Shown: one piece after another, positions 34,591-43,248 of the stretch
How positions within the stretch are numbered: the stretch's first letter is position 1
Layout: every line of letters begins with the position of its first letter
Origin: CALCEB01 sp035531475
Lineage (GTDB): Bacteria > Acidobacteriota > Terriglobia > UBA7540
Assembly: GCA_035531475.1 (NCBI GenBank)
Contig: DATKST010000018.1
Coordinates: forward strand, 1 to 64,000
Length of the DNA: 64,000 nt
Reading direction: 5' to 3'
Made by a program: the position numbers and the translations under genes
Notes under the pieces: generated by a model
Told to the model about the DNA's origin: nothing
Databases searched by the model: none
The model's input: the letters and a program-made list of their open reading frames with translations, nothing else

Positions 34591-35982
34591 TCACAACGTC
34601 ACCTTCTCCAGATACTGCGGAATCCGCACGTTCCAACCCAATTGCGCGGCAATCTTTTCCTTCAAAGACTCCGCGGCTTTGGGTTCGCCGTGAACCATGA
34701 AGGTGGTTTGCGGCGCTTTCTTGAAAGCTCCCAGCAGGCGCAGAATTTCTCCGTAGTCCGCGTGCCCGCTCAGGTTGTCCATGGTCTCGACGCGGGCGCG
34801 GATGGGAACCATCTGGCCGAGCATTTTCACTTCCTTCGCCCCGGATTGGATGGTATGGCCGCGCGTTCCGGCGGCTTGGAATCCCACCAACAGTATGGTA
34901 TTGCGATGATCCGGCAGGCAACGCGCCAGGTGATGGACGACGCGGCCGCCACTGGCCATGCCGCTTGCAGAGATGATGATGGTGGGGAAACGGGTGTCAT
35001 TCAGCGCCTTGGACTGCTCCACGGTGCGGTCAAAATGGACGTAGGGCTGCGAGAAAAGGCGCAAGCCGTTGCGCTCGAGGTCTTCGGCCGCCAGGTTATG
35101 GTCCTCGTGATGACGGCGGTAAAGATCCGTGGCGTCAATCGCCATGGGGCTATCCACGTGGATGGGCAGTTCATGCATTTTGCCCTGCTGGATCAGCTCG
35201 CGGAAGAGAAATAGCAGCTCCTGCGTGCGGCCAATGGCGAAAGCCGGAATGATCACGGAGCCGCCGCGTGCCGCAGTGCTTTCCACGATCGCAGCCAGCC
35301 TCGAGCGATAATCGTCATCAGGATGAAGGCGGTCGCCGTAGGTGGATTCGCACAGCAAGTAGTCAGGTTTCGAGTCCGGCGCCACGGGCTCGCGAATGAT
35401 CAGTTGATGGGTGCGGCCGATGTCGCCCGAGAAGAGCACCGTGCGCGTGATATTGTTTTCCCGGACCGTGACCTCAATCATGCGCGCGCCCAGGATGTGC
35501 CCGGCGCGAAAATAGCGCAACGAGAAATGCGGCGAAATTTCAAACGGGCCCGGTCCATTCAAGGCGCGGAAGGATTCGAGCGATTTCATGGCGTCGTCAT
35601 GGGTGTAAAGAGGTAAGGCGGGTGCATGCTTGCTGAATCCCTTGCGGTTGGCGTAGGCCGCATCCTCTTCCTGCAGGTGTCCGGAGTCCGGCAGGACAAG
35701 GCCCGCCAAGTCGATCGTGGCCGGCGTGGCCAGCACTGGCCCGCGAAAACCATCCTTCACGAACTTCGGAACGTAACCGGTGTGATCGAGATGAGCGTGG
35801 GTGAGCGCCACATAATGAACGCTCGAAGGCGAAATGGGCAGCGGGTTCCAGTTGCGCAAGCGTAATTCCTTCAGGCCCTGGAAGAGGCCGCAATCAATCA
35901 TCAACCGCTCGCCACCCGCTTCCAGCAGGTACTTTGAGCCGGTTACCGTGCCGGTTGCGCCCAGAAATTGCAGGGTGGCCAA
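34591..35982 (-). CDS. MBL-fold/beta-CASP RNA metallohydrolase
   Basis: A 463-residue protein of the CPSF-like/YSH1-type group. The metallo-beta-lactamase part has FLGATGTVTGSKYLLE at the start, the zinc motif THAHLDHTGYVP near residue 60 and FSGDIGRTHQL near 175. The beta-CASP part has CESTYGDRLHPDDDY near 200, PAFAIGRTQELLFL near 235, and SGHADYGEILRLL near 400 (zinc His). These features fit a cytoplasmic RNA endo- or exonuclease involved in RNA processing. It lies 63 bases after the HEPN-like triplet on the same strand. Confidence 0.93.
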   Translation of the reverse strand: MATLQFLGATGTVTGSKYLLEAGGERLMIDCGLFQGLKELRLRNWNPLPISPSSVHYVALTHAHLDHTGYVPKFVKDGFRGPVLATPATIDLAGLVLPDSGHLQEEDAAYANRKGFSKHAPALPLYTHDDAMKSLESFRALNGPGPFEISPHFSLRYFRAGHILGARMIEVTVRENNITRTVLFSGDIGRTHQLIIREPVAPDSKPDYLLCESTYGDRLHPDDDYRSRLAAIVESTAARGGSVIIPAFAIGRTQELLFLFRELIQQGKMHELPIHVDSPMAIDATDLYRRHHEDHNLAAEDLERNGLRLFSQPYVHFDRTVEQSKALNDTRFPTIIISASGMASGGRVVHHLARCLPDHRNTILLVGFQAAGTRGHTIQSGAKEVKMLGQMVPIRARVETMDNLSGHADYGEILRLLGAFKKAPQTTFMVHGEPKAAESLKEKIAAQLGWNVRIPQYLEKVTL

Positions 35983-36045
35983 GGGAAAACCTCCGCAGTG
36001 GATTCGATATCAAGAAATGCTCGAATGGCTCTCACCACGATCACA

Positions 36046-36429
36046 TCAGGGGTGGAGATGAGACGTCACGAATGACCTGAATGGCTCGTAAAAATTCTGC
36101 CTCAAATTCTTATAGTCCAGGGCAGAATAACCCTTCATCTCGTACCGTGCGCTCCGAGAAGCGGTCGTTAGAATGTTGTAGCAATCATACGCAACTGAGG
36201 CATGCTTTAGTTGTGGGACGGACTTCCAGGCCTCCTCCTCGCTATCCTTTCCTTTATACCGTTTAATCTGAAAGCCTTCCTGCGCGGCCAGCGCTCGCAG
36301 CAAGTGCACTGCGCAATAGTACAAGACTGTAATCGCCCAGCCTGCAAACTCGCCCTCAGCCAGCGCATACTCGTTGAGAAGCTTTTCATTGTGGAGTGCC
36401 TTGGCTCGATGCTCTGCAGGTGTAGCCAT
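36046..36429 (-). CDS. HEPN-like protein, third gene of a compact operon
   Basis: A 127-residue all-helical protein: HRAKALHNEKLLNEYALAEG, then EFAGWAITVLYYCAVHLLRA and a C-terminal TASRSARYEMKGYS. This order (HN..LL, W....YY.A.H, then SR.ARY) is the pattern of HEPN-fold proteins, many of which are RNases or toxins. A clear R-x4-6-H catalytic motif is not seen, so catalysis is uncertain. The ATG at 36429 lies two bases after the stop of the preceding gene; a TTG at 36435 would overlap it. Confidence 0.75.
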   Translation of the reverse strand: MATPAEHRAKALHNEKLLNEYALAEGEFAGWAITVLYYCAVHLLRALAAQEGFQIKRYKGKDSEEEAWKSVPQLKHASVAYDCYNILTTASRSARYEMKGYSALDYKNLRQNFYEPFRSFVTSHLHP

Positions 36430-36431
36430 GG

Positions 36432-36836
36432 TCAACGCCTATAGAGAAAGTCAAGATCATCTTCGTTAAACTCTTCGCCACCAGCTGGGACTTCCGCCGT
36501 ATTGAAACCGAACGAGGTTTCCGGATGCCCCATCATCAGCCGCCACTGTGCCCTGTATATAGGGATCTGGTCTATACGGTCTGGGGAATCAATGTAAGTC
36601 CAAACGTTGATTCCATCTGGATCTGCCGTCGCGCAGACTGCCCAAACCTTGGCATTGTCTTTAAGCATTTCAACAAACTCACCCATCACTGCCTTGGTCT
36701 TCTCGCCCCGCTGAGGTAAGTCGTGGCTGCTCTCTCCGGCCGGCCACCCGTTGCCTGGCAGCGAGGAGGCGTCCGGCAGAGCCTTGAAAGCCTCGTAAGC
36801 ATTGGGGTGTAGAGGAGCCAGGGACTGCGTGCTCAT
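36432..36836 (-). CDS. Unknown protein, second gene of the compact operon
   Basis: A 134-residue soluble protein. The N-terminal 50 residues are poorly structured (SSLPGNGWPAGESSHDLPQR). The core reads KVWAVCATADPDGINVWTYI followed by IYRAQWRLMMGHPETSFGFN, with an acidic C-terminal tail. The alternation of beta strands and the DPDG.NVWT turn recall the small partner proteins often found beside HEPN genes, but no nucleotidyltransferase GS motif is visible, and I do not claim the family. It starts six bases after the DUF6941-like gene and ends two bases before the HEPN-like one, so the three are translated as a unit. Confidence 0.72.
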   Translation of the reverse strand: MSTQSLAPLHPNAYEAFKALPDASSLPGNGWPAGESSHDLPQRGEKTKAVMGEFVEMLKDNAKVWAVCATADPDGINVWTYIDSPDRIDQIPIYRAQWRLMMGHPETSFGFNTAEVPAGGEEFNEDDLDFLYRR

Positions 36837-36842
36837 GTCAAT

Positions 36843-37313
36843 TTACCCTCCCTGCTGCTCAAGGACGAGCTGTGTGGTCGCCAGGATTTGGCAGCTTGTA
36901 CCTTGGCTTCCTCGATCGAATCCGGGTTGGTTAGAACCGGGGATTCGCCGCGTGGCGTCGTGGGGCTTAATGTCGCCGCTTTGAGTCAACTCGAGCGTGT
37001 AGTTTCCGGGCGTCTTGAAGAGAGAATAGGCAAGTGCCCATAAAGACTGCATGAGGCCTACTTGCTCAATTGAGTCACTCCATGTCCCGCCTTGCACTTC
37101 GTTCCCTTGCGGATCGATAGCGCGCAATGAAATAACACAGGGCTCTAGCACCTCAACTTTATAGTAAACAAAGAAAATGGTGTCCTTTCCATGAGGAACC
37201 GGGATTTGCGGCAGGACAATTTTGTCGAAAATGTCATGTACCGTCACCTTGTCGTCCGGGCCTCGGGTTGCCTTTTCACAAAGTAGAAAGGCAAGCAGTT
37301 TGGCTTTCGTCAT
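36843..37313 (-). CDS. DUF6941-like protein, first gene of the compact operon
   Basis: A protein of about 156 residues with the opening KLLAFLLCEKATRGPDDKVT and HDIFDKIVLPQIPVPHGKDT, followed by FFVYYKVEVLEP. This resembles a group of small beta-rich proteins (LLC......DGKV...G.FD.I..P..P..H..F.VY) labelled DUF6941. The role is unknown. It is 31 bases downstream of the mutase gene on the same strand, so it may also be read from that promoter. The ATG at 37313 is preferred to a TTG at 37319. Confidence 0.72.
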   Translation of the reverse strand: MTKAKLLAFLLCEKATRGPDDKVTVHDIFDKIVLPQIPVPHGKDTIFFVYYKVEVLEPCVISLRAIDPQGNEVQGGTWSDSIEQVGLMQSLWALAYSLFKTPGNYTLELTQSGDIKPHDATRRIPGSNQPGFDRGSQGTSCQILATTQLVLEQQGG

Positions 37314-37344
37314 GTGCAAACCATAGCAAATGCAGGATAGGCCG

Positions 37345-38958
37345 TCAAACTACCACCGATTCCTGATACTCACCAAAAACCTTGCGCAGGGCTGAGGCAA
37401 TTTCACCCACCGTAGCATAAGCTTTCACAGCGGTGAGAATGGCGGGCATCAGGTTGGCTTGGGTCCGGGCCACGGCTTCAACCAGGCTGAGAGCGGACTG
37501 GACGGCGGCTGAGTCGCGACGCGCCCGCAAGCGGCGCACGCACTCCGCCTGGGTGCGTTCGATTTCTGGATCAATGCGCAGGATGGGCGGTGAGGCCAAC
37601 TCGTCCGAAGCGTAGCGGTTGATGCCCACAATAACTTTTTCGCCGCATTCCACAGCCCTTTGATACTCATAGGCCGCCTGCTGAATCTCCCGCTGCATGA
37701 AGCCGGATTCGATGGCGCGGGGAACGCCGCCCATTGCGTCGATGCGGCGGATATAATCGCGCGCGCCTTCTTCAATCTTGTTGGTCAGCGATTCGATGAA
37801 GTAGGAACCTCCTACCGGATCGACAGTGTTCGCCACGCCGCTTTCGCAGGCGATGATCTGCTGGGTGCGCAAGGCGATGAGGGCGGAAGCTTCAGTGGGA
37901 AGCGCCAGGGCTTCATCTCTTGAATTGGTGTGGAGCGATTGCGTCCCGCCCAGCACTGCCGCCAGCGCCTGCAGCGTAACGCGCACGATGTTCACGTCCG
38001 GCTGCTGCGCGGTGAGCGTGCTGCCCCCCGTTTGGGTGTGGAAGCGGAAGACCCAGGAGCGGGGATTTCGTGCCTGGAACCGCTCGCGTGCCACGTGAGC
38101 CCATAGGCGGCGGGCGGCGCGAAACTTGGCGATTTCCTCCAGAAAATCGTTGTGGGCATTCAGGAAAAAGGAAAGGCGCGGCGCGATTTCATCCACGTCG
38201 AGGCCCCGGGCGCGGGCTGCATCGAGATAAGTGATGGCGTTCGCAACGGTGAAGGCAATCTCCTGAACGGCAGTGGAACCGGCTTCGCGAATGTGGTAGC
38301 CACTGACCGAAATGGTGTTCCACTCGGGGGCATGATCGCGGCAAAACTCGAAGATGTCCGTGACCAAACGCAAGGCCGGCTGGAGCGGATAGATGTAAGT
38401 GCCGCGGGCAATGTATTCCTTCAAAATGTCGTTCTGCACAGTGCCGGAAAGCTGCGCCAGGCTCACACCCTGTTTTTCCGCCACGGCAAAATAGAGCGCC
38501 AGCAAAATGATGGCGGTGGAATTGATGGTCATCGACGTGGAAACACGGTCCAGCGGAATGCCCGCGAAGAGTGTTTCCATGTCTTCAAGCGAGTCAATGG
38601 CCACTCCGGCGCGCCCCACTTCGCCCTGGGCGAGCGGATGGTCCGAATCAAGTCCAATCTGCGTGGGAAGGTCAAAGGCCACGGAAAGCCCGGTGGTACC
38701 GTGTTCCAGCAGATAGCGGTAACGGGCATTGGACTCCACCGCCGTACCGAAGCCCGCATACTGGCGCATGGTCCAAAGCCTGCCGCGATACTGATCCGGG
38801 TGAATCCCGCGGGTGAAGGGGAATTCGCCGGGAAGTCCCAGGCCGTCCCGTTCCGTCCATCCTTCAAGGTCAGGCGGCGAGTAAAGGGTTTTTGCCTCGA
38901 TGCCGGAAGAGGTGGTGAATTTGGGCGACGGCCGGGCTTTGGGACTGTCATCCGCCAT
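37345..38958 (-). CDS. Methylmalonyl-CoA mutase-type large subunit
   Basis: About 537 residues, the length of the catalytic (TIM-barrel) subunit alone. Family marks: FPFTRGIHPDQYRGRLWTMR near residue 45, QYAGFGTAVESNARYRYLL, GLSVAFDLPTQIGLDSDH near 95, FHTQTGGSTLTAQQPDVNIV near 315 and GGTQSLHTNSRDEALALPTE near 350. The cobalamin-binding domain is absent, so a separate small subunit must be supplied from elsewhere, as in two-subunit mutases. Substrates could be methylmalonyl-, isobutyryl- or 2-hydroxyisobutyryl-type CoA. The ATG at 38958 is taken; the upstream frame runs into a REP palindrome. Confidence 0.92.
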   Translation of the reverse strand: MADDSPKARPSPKFTTSSGIEAKTLYSPPDLEGWTERDGLGLPGEFPFTRGIHPDQYRGRLWTMRQYAGFGTAVESNARYRYLLEHGTTGLSVAFDLPTQIGLDSDHPLAQGEVGRAGVAIDSLEDMETLFAGIPLDRVSTSMTINSTAIILLALYFAVAEKQGVSLAQLSGTVQNDILKEYIARGTYIYPLQPALRLVTDIFEFCRDHAPEWNTISVSGYHIREAGSTAVQEIAFTVANAITYLDAARARGLDVDEIAPRLSFFLNAHNDFLEEIAKFRAARRLWAHVARERFQARNPRSWVFRFHTQTGGSTLTAQQPDVNIVRVTLQALAAVLGGTQSLHTNSRDEALALPTEASALIALRTQQIIACESGVANTVDPVGGSYFIESLTNKIEEGARDYIRRIDAMGGVPRAIESGFMQREIQQAAYEYQRAVECGEKVIVGINRYASDELASPPILRIDPEIERTQAECVRRLRARRDSAAVQSALSLVEAVARTQANLMPAILTAVKAYATVGEIASALRKVFGEYQESVVV

Positions 38959-38982
38959 AAGAATCTTCGTTCGATGGTGGAA

Positions 38983-39072
38983 CAGGTCTTGTACCTGCCC
39001 TCGGGGCGACCACAAGGCCCCACACGTCAATCCCTGACATGAACTTCGGGCGGCCCCAAGGGTCGCCCCTAC
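38983..39072. repeat. REP palindrome pair, diverged
   Basis: CAGGTCTTGTACCTGCCCTC, CGGGGCGACCACAAGGCCCC, then a reverse unit CGGGCGGCCCCAAGGGTCGC ending CCCTACAG. It is between the small membrane protein and the mutase gene. Confidence 0.7.
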
Positions 39073-39075
39073 AGA

Positions 39076-39321
39076 TCAACGCACGCTACGTGCCTTCAGG
39101 AAAGAATAAAGCGCCAGCAGAACCAACAGGAGCGCAAAAGCCACAAGTACCGCGAACCATCCGAGGCCCGCCGCCGGTGTTTCGAGATAATGCTTCCACT
39201 CCTCCAGAGAGACCATGACACATGAACCGGCGAGACCGAGAAAAGCAAGGCCGACAAGAAAATGAAACAGCCGCCGTGCTTGCCACCACATGAGTTTCAC
39301 GTGAAATCTGGTTCTGCTCAA
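39076..39321 (-). CDS. Small membrane protein, unknown
   Basis: 71-81 residues depending on start (TTG 39321, ATG 39291). It has two membrane helices: LFHFLVGLAFLGLAGSCVMV near residue 18-37 and WFAVLVAFALLLVLLALYSF near 55-74, joined by a charged loop (SLEEWKHYLETP). The ends are positive (ARRLF, KARSVR). No family recognised. On the minus strand, 118 bases upstream of the mutase start. Confidence 0.6.
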   Translation of the reverse strand: MSRTRFHVKLMWWQARRLFHFLVGLAFLGLAGSCVMVSLEEWKHYLETPAAGLGWFAVLVAFALLLVLLALYSFLKARSVR

Positions 39322-39462
39322 TGGCTCTTCTGTTCCTTCCCTAACGCGTCTCGCTATGGGGCCTACGATGCCAAGAGTGGGTAGTGGTACGTCTTGGTAA
39401 AACCCCGATCCTTTATTTTCATATACATTCTAGCTTCGTTCCTTCAAATTCGATGCTTGAGA

Positions 39463-39594
39463 GTCAATGGGGACGGTCCTCGGAACCCGATTTCCACGCG
39501 CCCTGTAGGGGCGGCCCTAGTACCCCCGCCCGTGGGCGACCACAAAGGTCGACCCTACAAGATGTCCCCTTATCCGAATAGTATTGGGGCTAAA
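39463..39594. repeat. MITE-like element with REP core
   Basis: The left part (GGACGGTCCTCGGAACCCGA) leads into a REP palindrome at 39505-39558 (GTAGGGGCGGCC...GTCGACCCTAC). The right end is TTATCCGAATAGTATTGGGG followed by CTAA. The right end matches the inverted end of 48519-48703, but the core here is the REP type rather than the GGGGAGAGG type. Confidence 0.7.
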
Positions 39595-39613
39595 GAGCCA
39601 TCTTCGCCTCCCT

Positions 39614-42600
39614 CTACGGTAGGGCTGAGGCATCACCCTTTCGCCATCCTTGGCCGCGCAACGGCATTCCGGCTGTCGTCCCGGTCAGCTTGCCGTGGTC
39701 GAATTCGAGCTGGCCGTTCACGAAGACGTAATCCACGCCCACCGGCAGGCTTACGGGATGGAGGTAAGTGCCGGTGTCTTTGATGGTGGCAGGATCAAAG
39801 ATGGTGATATCGGCGAAATATCCCGGCTTGAGCAGTCCGCGACCCGCCAGGTGCTCGCGGTTGGCAGGCATACTGGTGATCTTGCGGATGGCTTCTTCGA
39901 GAGGCATCAGGTGCCGATCCCGTACGTAATAGCCCAAAAAGCGCGGCATGGAGCCCCATCCCCTGGGATGATCGTGCGGAGAGTAGAGCACGCCATCCAT
40001 CGAGCTTTCATTGTCATCCAGGCCGATGCTGGTCCAGGGCTGCTTCAGTCCGTACTCCAGATCTTTTTCGCTGGCCATGAAATAGAGAGCCTCGGTTTGG
40101 GCTTTATCCGCAACAATGAAGTCAAACAGCGCCGTGAGAGGGTCTTTATGCTCCATTTGCGCGACCTGGGCCACGGTCTTGCCCTCGTATTTTTTCAGGT
40201 CCGGATTCATCACGGAGGAGATCATGACGCCGGAGGCGCCGCCGCTATCGAAATAGAGGTTCTCCCAATCGGGGTGGTCTTGAGCGATTTCCTGGCGGAT
40301 GCGCCACCGCACGGCTGGATCATGCAGGCGAGCGAGGAGCTTGGCGGGTCCGCCGTTTGCCACCCAGGGCGGCAGGCTGGAGGCCAGACTTGTAGCTCCG
40401 GCAAGGTAAGGGTACATGTCCGCCGTAACATCGAGGCCGGAATCGCGGGCGGCTTGAATCCTGGCGATAAGTTTCGGCATGTTTCCCCAGCGCGGTTTAC
40501 CACTCACCTTAAGGTGGAAGATTTCAACGGGAATCTGAGCTTGGCGGCCGATGCGGAAAGCTTCATCCACTGCGGCATTTTCGGAAGCTCCTTCGCTGCG
40601 CATGTGAGTGGCGTAAATGCCGCCGTAGGTGGCAGCGATCTTAGCCAGCGCAATCAGCTCATCCGTCTTGGCGTAATGGCCGGGCGGATAAATGAGCGCG
40701 GTGGAAATACCGAGCGCGCCCTGCTGCATGGCCTGGGCCACCAGGCCTTCCATGCGCCTGAGCTCGTCCGCAGTGGGGGCGCGGTCCGCCTCGCCAATCA
40801 CCGCCTCGCGCACCTGTGCGGCTCCCACATAGGTCCCAATATTCAGCGGCGTCCCCTGCCTTTCGAGGCGATGGTAGTAACCGCTGAGCGTCGTCCAATC
40901 CACGGTGAGCTGGTAGTGGTCAAGAAAAGGCTTGAGCGGCGCCAGCGTCAAGTTATCCTGCGGAGCAATGGAGCCGCCCTCGCCGGTGATTTCCGAAGTG
41001 ATTCCCTGGGCCAGCTTGCTGAGCGAGCGGTTATCAATCAGCAAGGAGAATTCGGACTGGCCCAGCATGTCAATAAACCCGGGCGCCACCACCAGGCCCT
41101 TTGCGTCAACCACCCGCCAAGCCTTCGCGCCCGTGAGCTTCCCCATCGCCACAATGCGATCACCCTGAATGGCGACGTCCCTGGCATACCACGGATTGCC
41201 CGTGCCATCGATGATGTGGCCGTTTTTGATCAGCACATCGTACTCGCGTCTAGGCTTGGCGGGCGCCACATACCCGGCCACGGCAATTTCCCCCAAGGCC
41301 TGTCCAACGATTTTCGTGATCCAATCGTCGGTCAACGGCACCGCGACGCGATTGGCATAGATGGCAAAGGCCAGGTGGCGGCCGTCCGGTGTAGTGAGAT
41401 ACCCCGCGAGACCTTTGCCAGTGACCATATCATCGCGGTTGAGAAGATCGGTGGCGTCGAAGGTGCCGGTTTTGGCGTGGACCTTGCCGGCCGCGGGCGA
41501 TCCCGTTTGAACGTTAAAAAGTGTTCCATCGCGGCCGAGGACCGGTAGCGCTTTGAAGAATGCGGGGAAATAGTTCCGGTGGCGCATGCTGGCTAAGTAG
41601 TGGACCATGAAGTCCGGAGTGAAGAAGGCGGATTGTGCTCCGCCTGCGCCGTCGCCCTGCGAAGCGCCTCTCAGATCAAGCCCGGCGCGCAACAAAAATT
41701 TACGTTCCAGGTCAAATCCGGTCTGGACGCTGGTCACGTGGTCCTTGCCGAGCACGGCGCCCAGGATGTAAGGCATGACGCTGGCGTGCAAGTTCTGGCT
41801 CACCTTCAGCGTCACCTTAACTTCCTCGGAAAGTGGCGGCGAGACGTGCTCCGCCACGAGGTTCGCCGGAACATATGAGGCGGCGAGAGCCTTGAAATCG
41901 GGCTTGGCATTAGCCACGGGCGAGACAATTGTGCTGCCAACTTCATGGAGCGCCTGGGCCAGGACCATTTGCGCAAAGTGTCTGGGCTCAGGAACAGCAT
42001 AAGCAAAAAGGGCGGAAGGTTTTCCGGCCGGCACCGTTCCAGTAACGGTTACGGTGTGCGTGCCGTCCGGATTAGTGACGTCAGAAGCCCAGTTGAGGTT
42101 CGGATCGGAATTGGCAGGACCGGTGGTGCCATGATTGATGAATTGGACGTAGCGGGTCTGTGGCGAAACCTTCAAGGTGACGGGTGCGCCGGGCGCATTG
42201 CCCGCAGTGGCCGTGACGTCCACGATGTTGTCATTCACGACGATGGGGGAAATCACGGTCCCGGTACCAAGCTCATGTTCGCCTTCGGGGAATAGCGAAA
42301 CATCGACCAGGACGTTGCCATTAATCCGCTTGACGCCGTGGGCTGCCACCTGGCGGGCAAGCTCGCGGATCACGAGCAGCGGATCGCCGGGAACGGCGCG
42401 TGTGTCAAAGCTGCCGCCGTAGCAATGGTCGGTGTTCTCAAACGCCAGGGTGCCATCGGGACGGATGCGCCCGGAAATATTCGGATCGCCGCTTGCCACC
42501 AGCACCAGGTCGCCGCGCAAGGTCCCATCCGCGTCGATTGGGCCGGTGCGGTAAATGCGAGTGTGAAAGCGATAGTCCGGCCCGAGCAGCTCCAGGGCCG

Positions 42601-42856
42601 TACCCTCCGTCAGCAGCTTGGTGGTGGATGCCGGCGTGAAGAGTTTGTCGCCGTGAAGCGAATAGACGGGTTGGCCCGTATCGAGCGAAAAGAACTCAAT
42701 GCCGAAATCCGAGTGGCGGAATTCGGGCCTGGATATCACCCGCTGGATCCTGGCTTGGAGTGACCTGCCGTCTGGCTGTTGTGCATAAGAACTGGTTAGC
42801 AAGGGAAAAGCCAGAAGGCTCGCGGCAAGAGTAGATTTCCAAAACCCTTTTGACAT
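39614..42856 (-). CDS. Fusion of DacB-type D-Ala-D-Ala carboxypeptidase and D-aminoacylase
   Basis: An exported protein of about 1,080 residues. After a signal peptide (STLAASLLAFPLLTSSYA) comes a PBP4/DacB-type serine peptidase domain (S13) with its three active-site motifs: PASTTKLL near residue 75 (SxxK), SQNLH near 355 (SxN) and HAKTGTFDA near 465 (KTG). From about residue 540 an amidohydrolase of the N-acyl-D-amino-acid deacylase family begins (YDVLIKNGHIIDGTGNPWYA), with APGFIDMLGQSEFSLL where many amidohydrolases have FIDxHxH, EGGSIAPQDN, YATHMRSEG near 755, EIFHLKVSGKPRWG near 790 and SIGLDDNESSMDG near 965. The order suggests release and further hydrolysis of D-amino-acid-containing wall products in the periplasm. 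Start at 42856, preceded by GGAGGGAATGC. Confidence 0.9.
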   Translation of the reverse strand: MSKGFWKSTLAASLLAFPLLTSSYAQQPDGRSLQARIQRVISRPEFRHSDFGIEFFSLDTGQPVYSLHGDKLFTPASTTKLLTEGTALELLGPDYRFHTRIYRTGPIDADGTLRGDLVLVASGDPNISGRIRPDGTLAFENTDHCYGGSFDTRAVPGDPLLVIRELARQVAAHGVKRINGNVLVDVSLFPEGEHELGTGTVISPIVVNDNIVDVTATAGNAPGAPVTLKVSPQTRYVQFINHGTTGPANSDPNLNWASDVTNPDGTHTVTVTGTVPAGKPSALFAYAVPEPRHFAQMVLAQALHEVGSTIVSPVANAKPDFKALAASYVPANLVAEHVSPPLSEEVKVTLKVSQNLHASVMPYILGAVLGKDHVTSVQTGFDLERKFLLRAGLDLRGASQGDGAGGAQSAFFTPDFMVHYLASMRHRNYFPAFFKALPVLGRDGTLFNVQTGSPAAGKVHAKTGTFDATDLLNRDDMVTGKGLAGYLTTPDGRHLAFAIYANRVAVPLTDDWITKIVGQALGEIAVAGYVAPAKPRREYDVLIKNGHIIDGTGNPWYARDVAIQGDRIVAMGKLTGAKAWRVVDAKGLVVAPGFIDMLGQSEFSLLIDNRSLSKLAQGITSEITGEGGSIAPQDNLTLAPLKPFLDHYQLTVDWTTLSGYYHRLERQGTPLNIGTYVGAAQVREAVIGEADRAPTADELRRMEGLVAQAMQQGALGISTALIYPPGHYAKTDELIALAKIAATYGGIYATHMRSEGASENAAVDEAFRIGRQAQIPVEIFHLKVSGKPRWGNMPKLIARIQAARDSGLDVTADMYPYLAGATSLASSLPPWVANGGPAKLLARLHDPAVRWRIRQEIAQDHPDWENLYFDSGGASGVMISSVMNPDLKKYEGKTVAQVAQMEHKDPLTALFDFIVADKAQTEALYFMASEKDLEYGLKQPWTSIGLDDNESSMDGVLYSPHDHPRGWGSMPRFLGYYVRDRHLMPLEEAIRKITSMPANREHLAGRGLLKPGYFADITIFDPATIKDTGTYLHPVSLPVGVDYVFVNGQLEFDHGKLTGTTAGMPLRGQGWRKGDASALP

Positions 42857-42949
42857 TGATGCATTCCCTCCGAATATTGCAAACAAGAAAATATGGTCTC
42901 ACGTGTCAACGTTCAGCAGCCAGCGCGAACAGGACTGTTCCTCTGGCTG

Positions 42950-43055
42950 GAGGCTGATTCCCACGCGCTGTAGGGGCGGGCCTTGTGCCCGCCCTCGGGC
43001 GACCACAAGAGTCGCCCCTACGAGATATCCCAGTATCTGAACAGTATTCACCTTA
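42950..43055. repeat. MITE-like element with REP core
   Basis: The arm GGCTGATTCCCACGCGCTG leads to a REP palindrome (42970-43021) and then GAGATATCCCAGTATCTGAACAG with TATTCACCTTAAC. The arm is identical in type to 3755-3769 and, reversed, 59864-59895. Confidence 0.65.
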
Positions 43056-43158
43056 ACCTGGATTATTCATGGACTTCCCTATGTGAGGACTGCCAGGGCA
43101 CGGTTAACACCGTGCCCTGACAGCCCTGAAGCAAAACTTCGTGAATAATCCGGGTTAA
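43053..43158. repeat. Second inverted-end element (CCGGATTATTCACG type)
   Basis: Ends TTAACCTGGATTATTCATGG and TCGTGAATAATCCGGGTTAA are inverted repeats with two differences in 19 positions. Inside is a hairpin, GGGCACGGTTAAC/ACCGTGCCC (43096-43118). It begins at the last bases of the REP-cored element before it. Confidence 0.75.
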
Positions 43159-43248
43159 CGGCGCGTAATTTAATAGACCGGGGACTGATAGTTTACACCG
43201 TTGTGCTAGGATTGCGCTTTGCATTCTCAGATACTCAACCGGTGATCT

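Noticed and set aside
36432..36836. Middle gene of the HEPN triplet as a minimal nucleotidyltransferase (MNT) antitoxin
   Set aside because: No GSxxxG or DxD motif is visible, so I leave it as unknown although its position would fit.
39650..41548. A 632-codon open frame on the plus strand opposite the DacB/D-aminoacylase fusion
   Set aside because: It is a shadow of the real gene, rich in His/Gly/Arg without any domain, and lacks a ribosome site.
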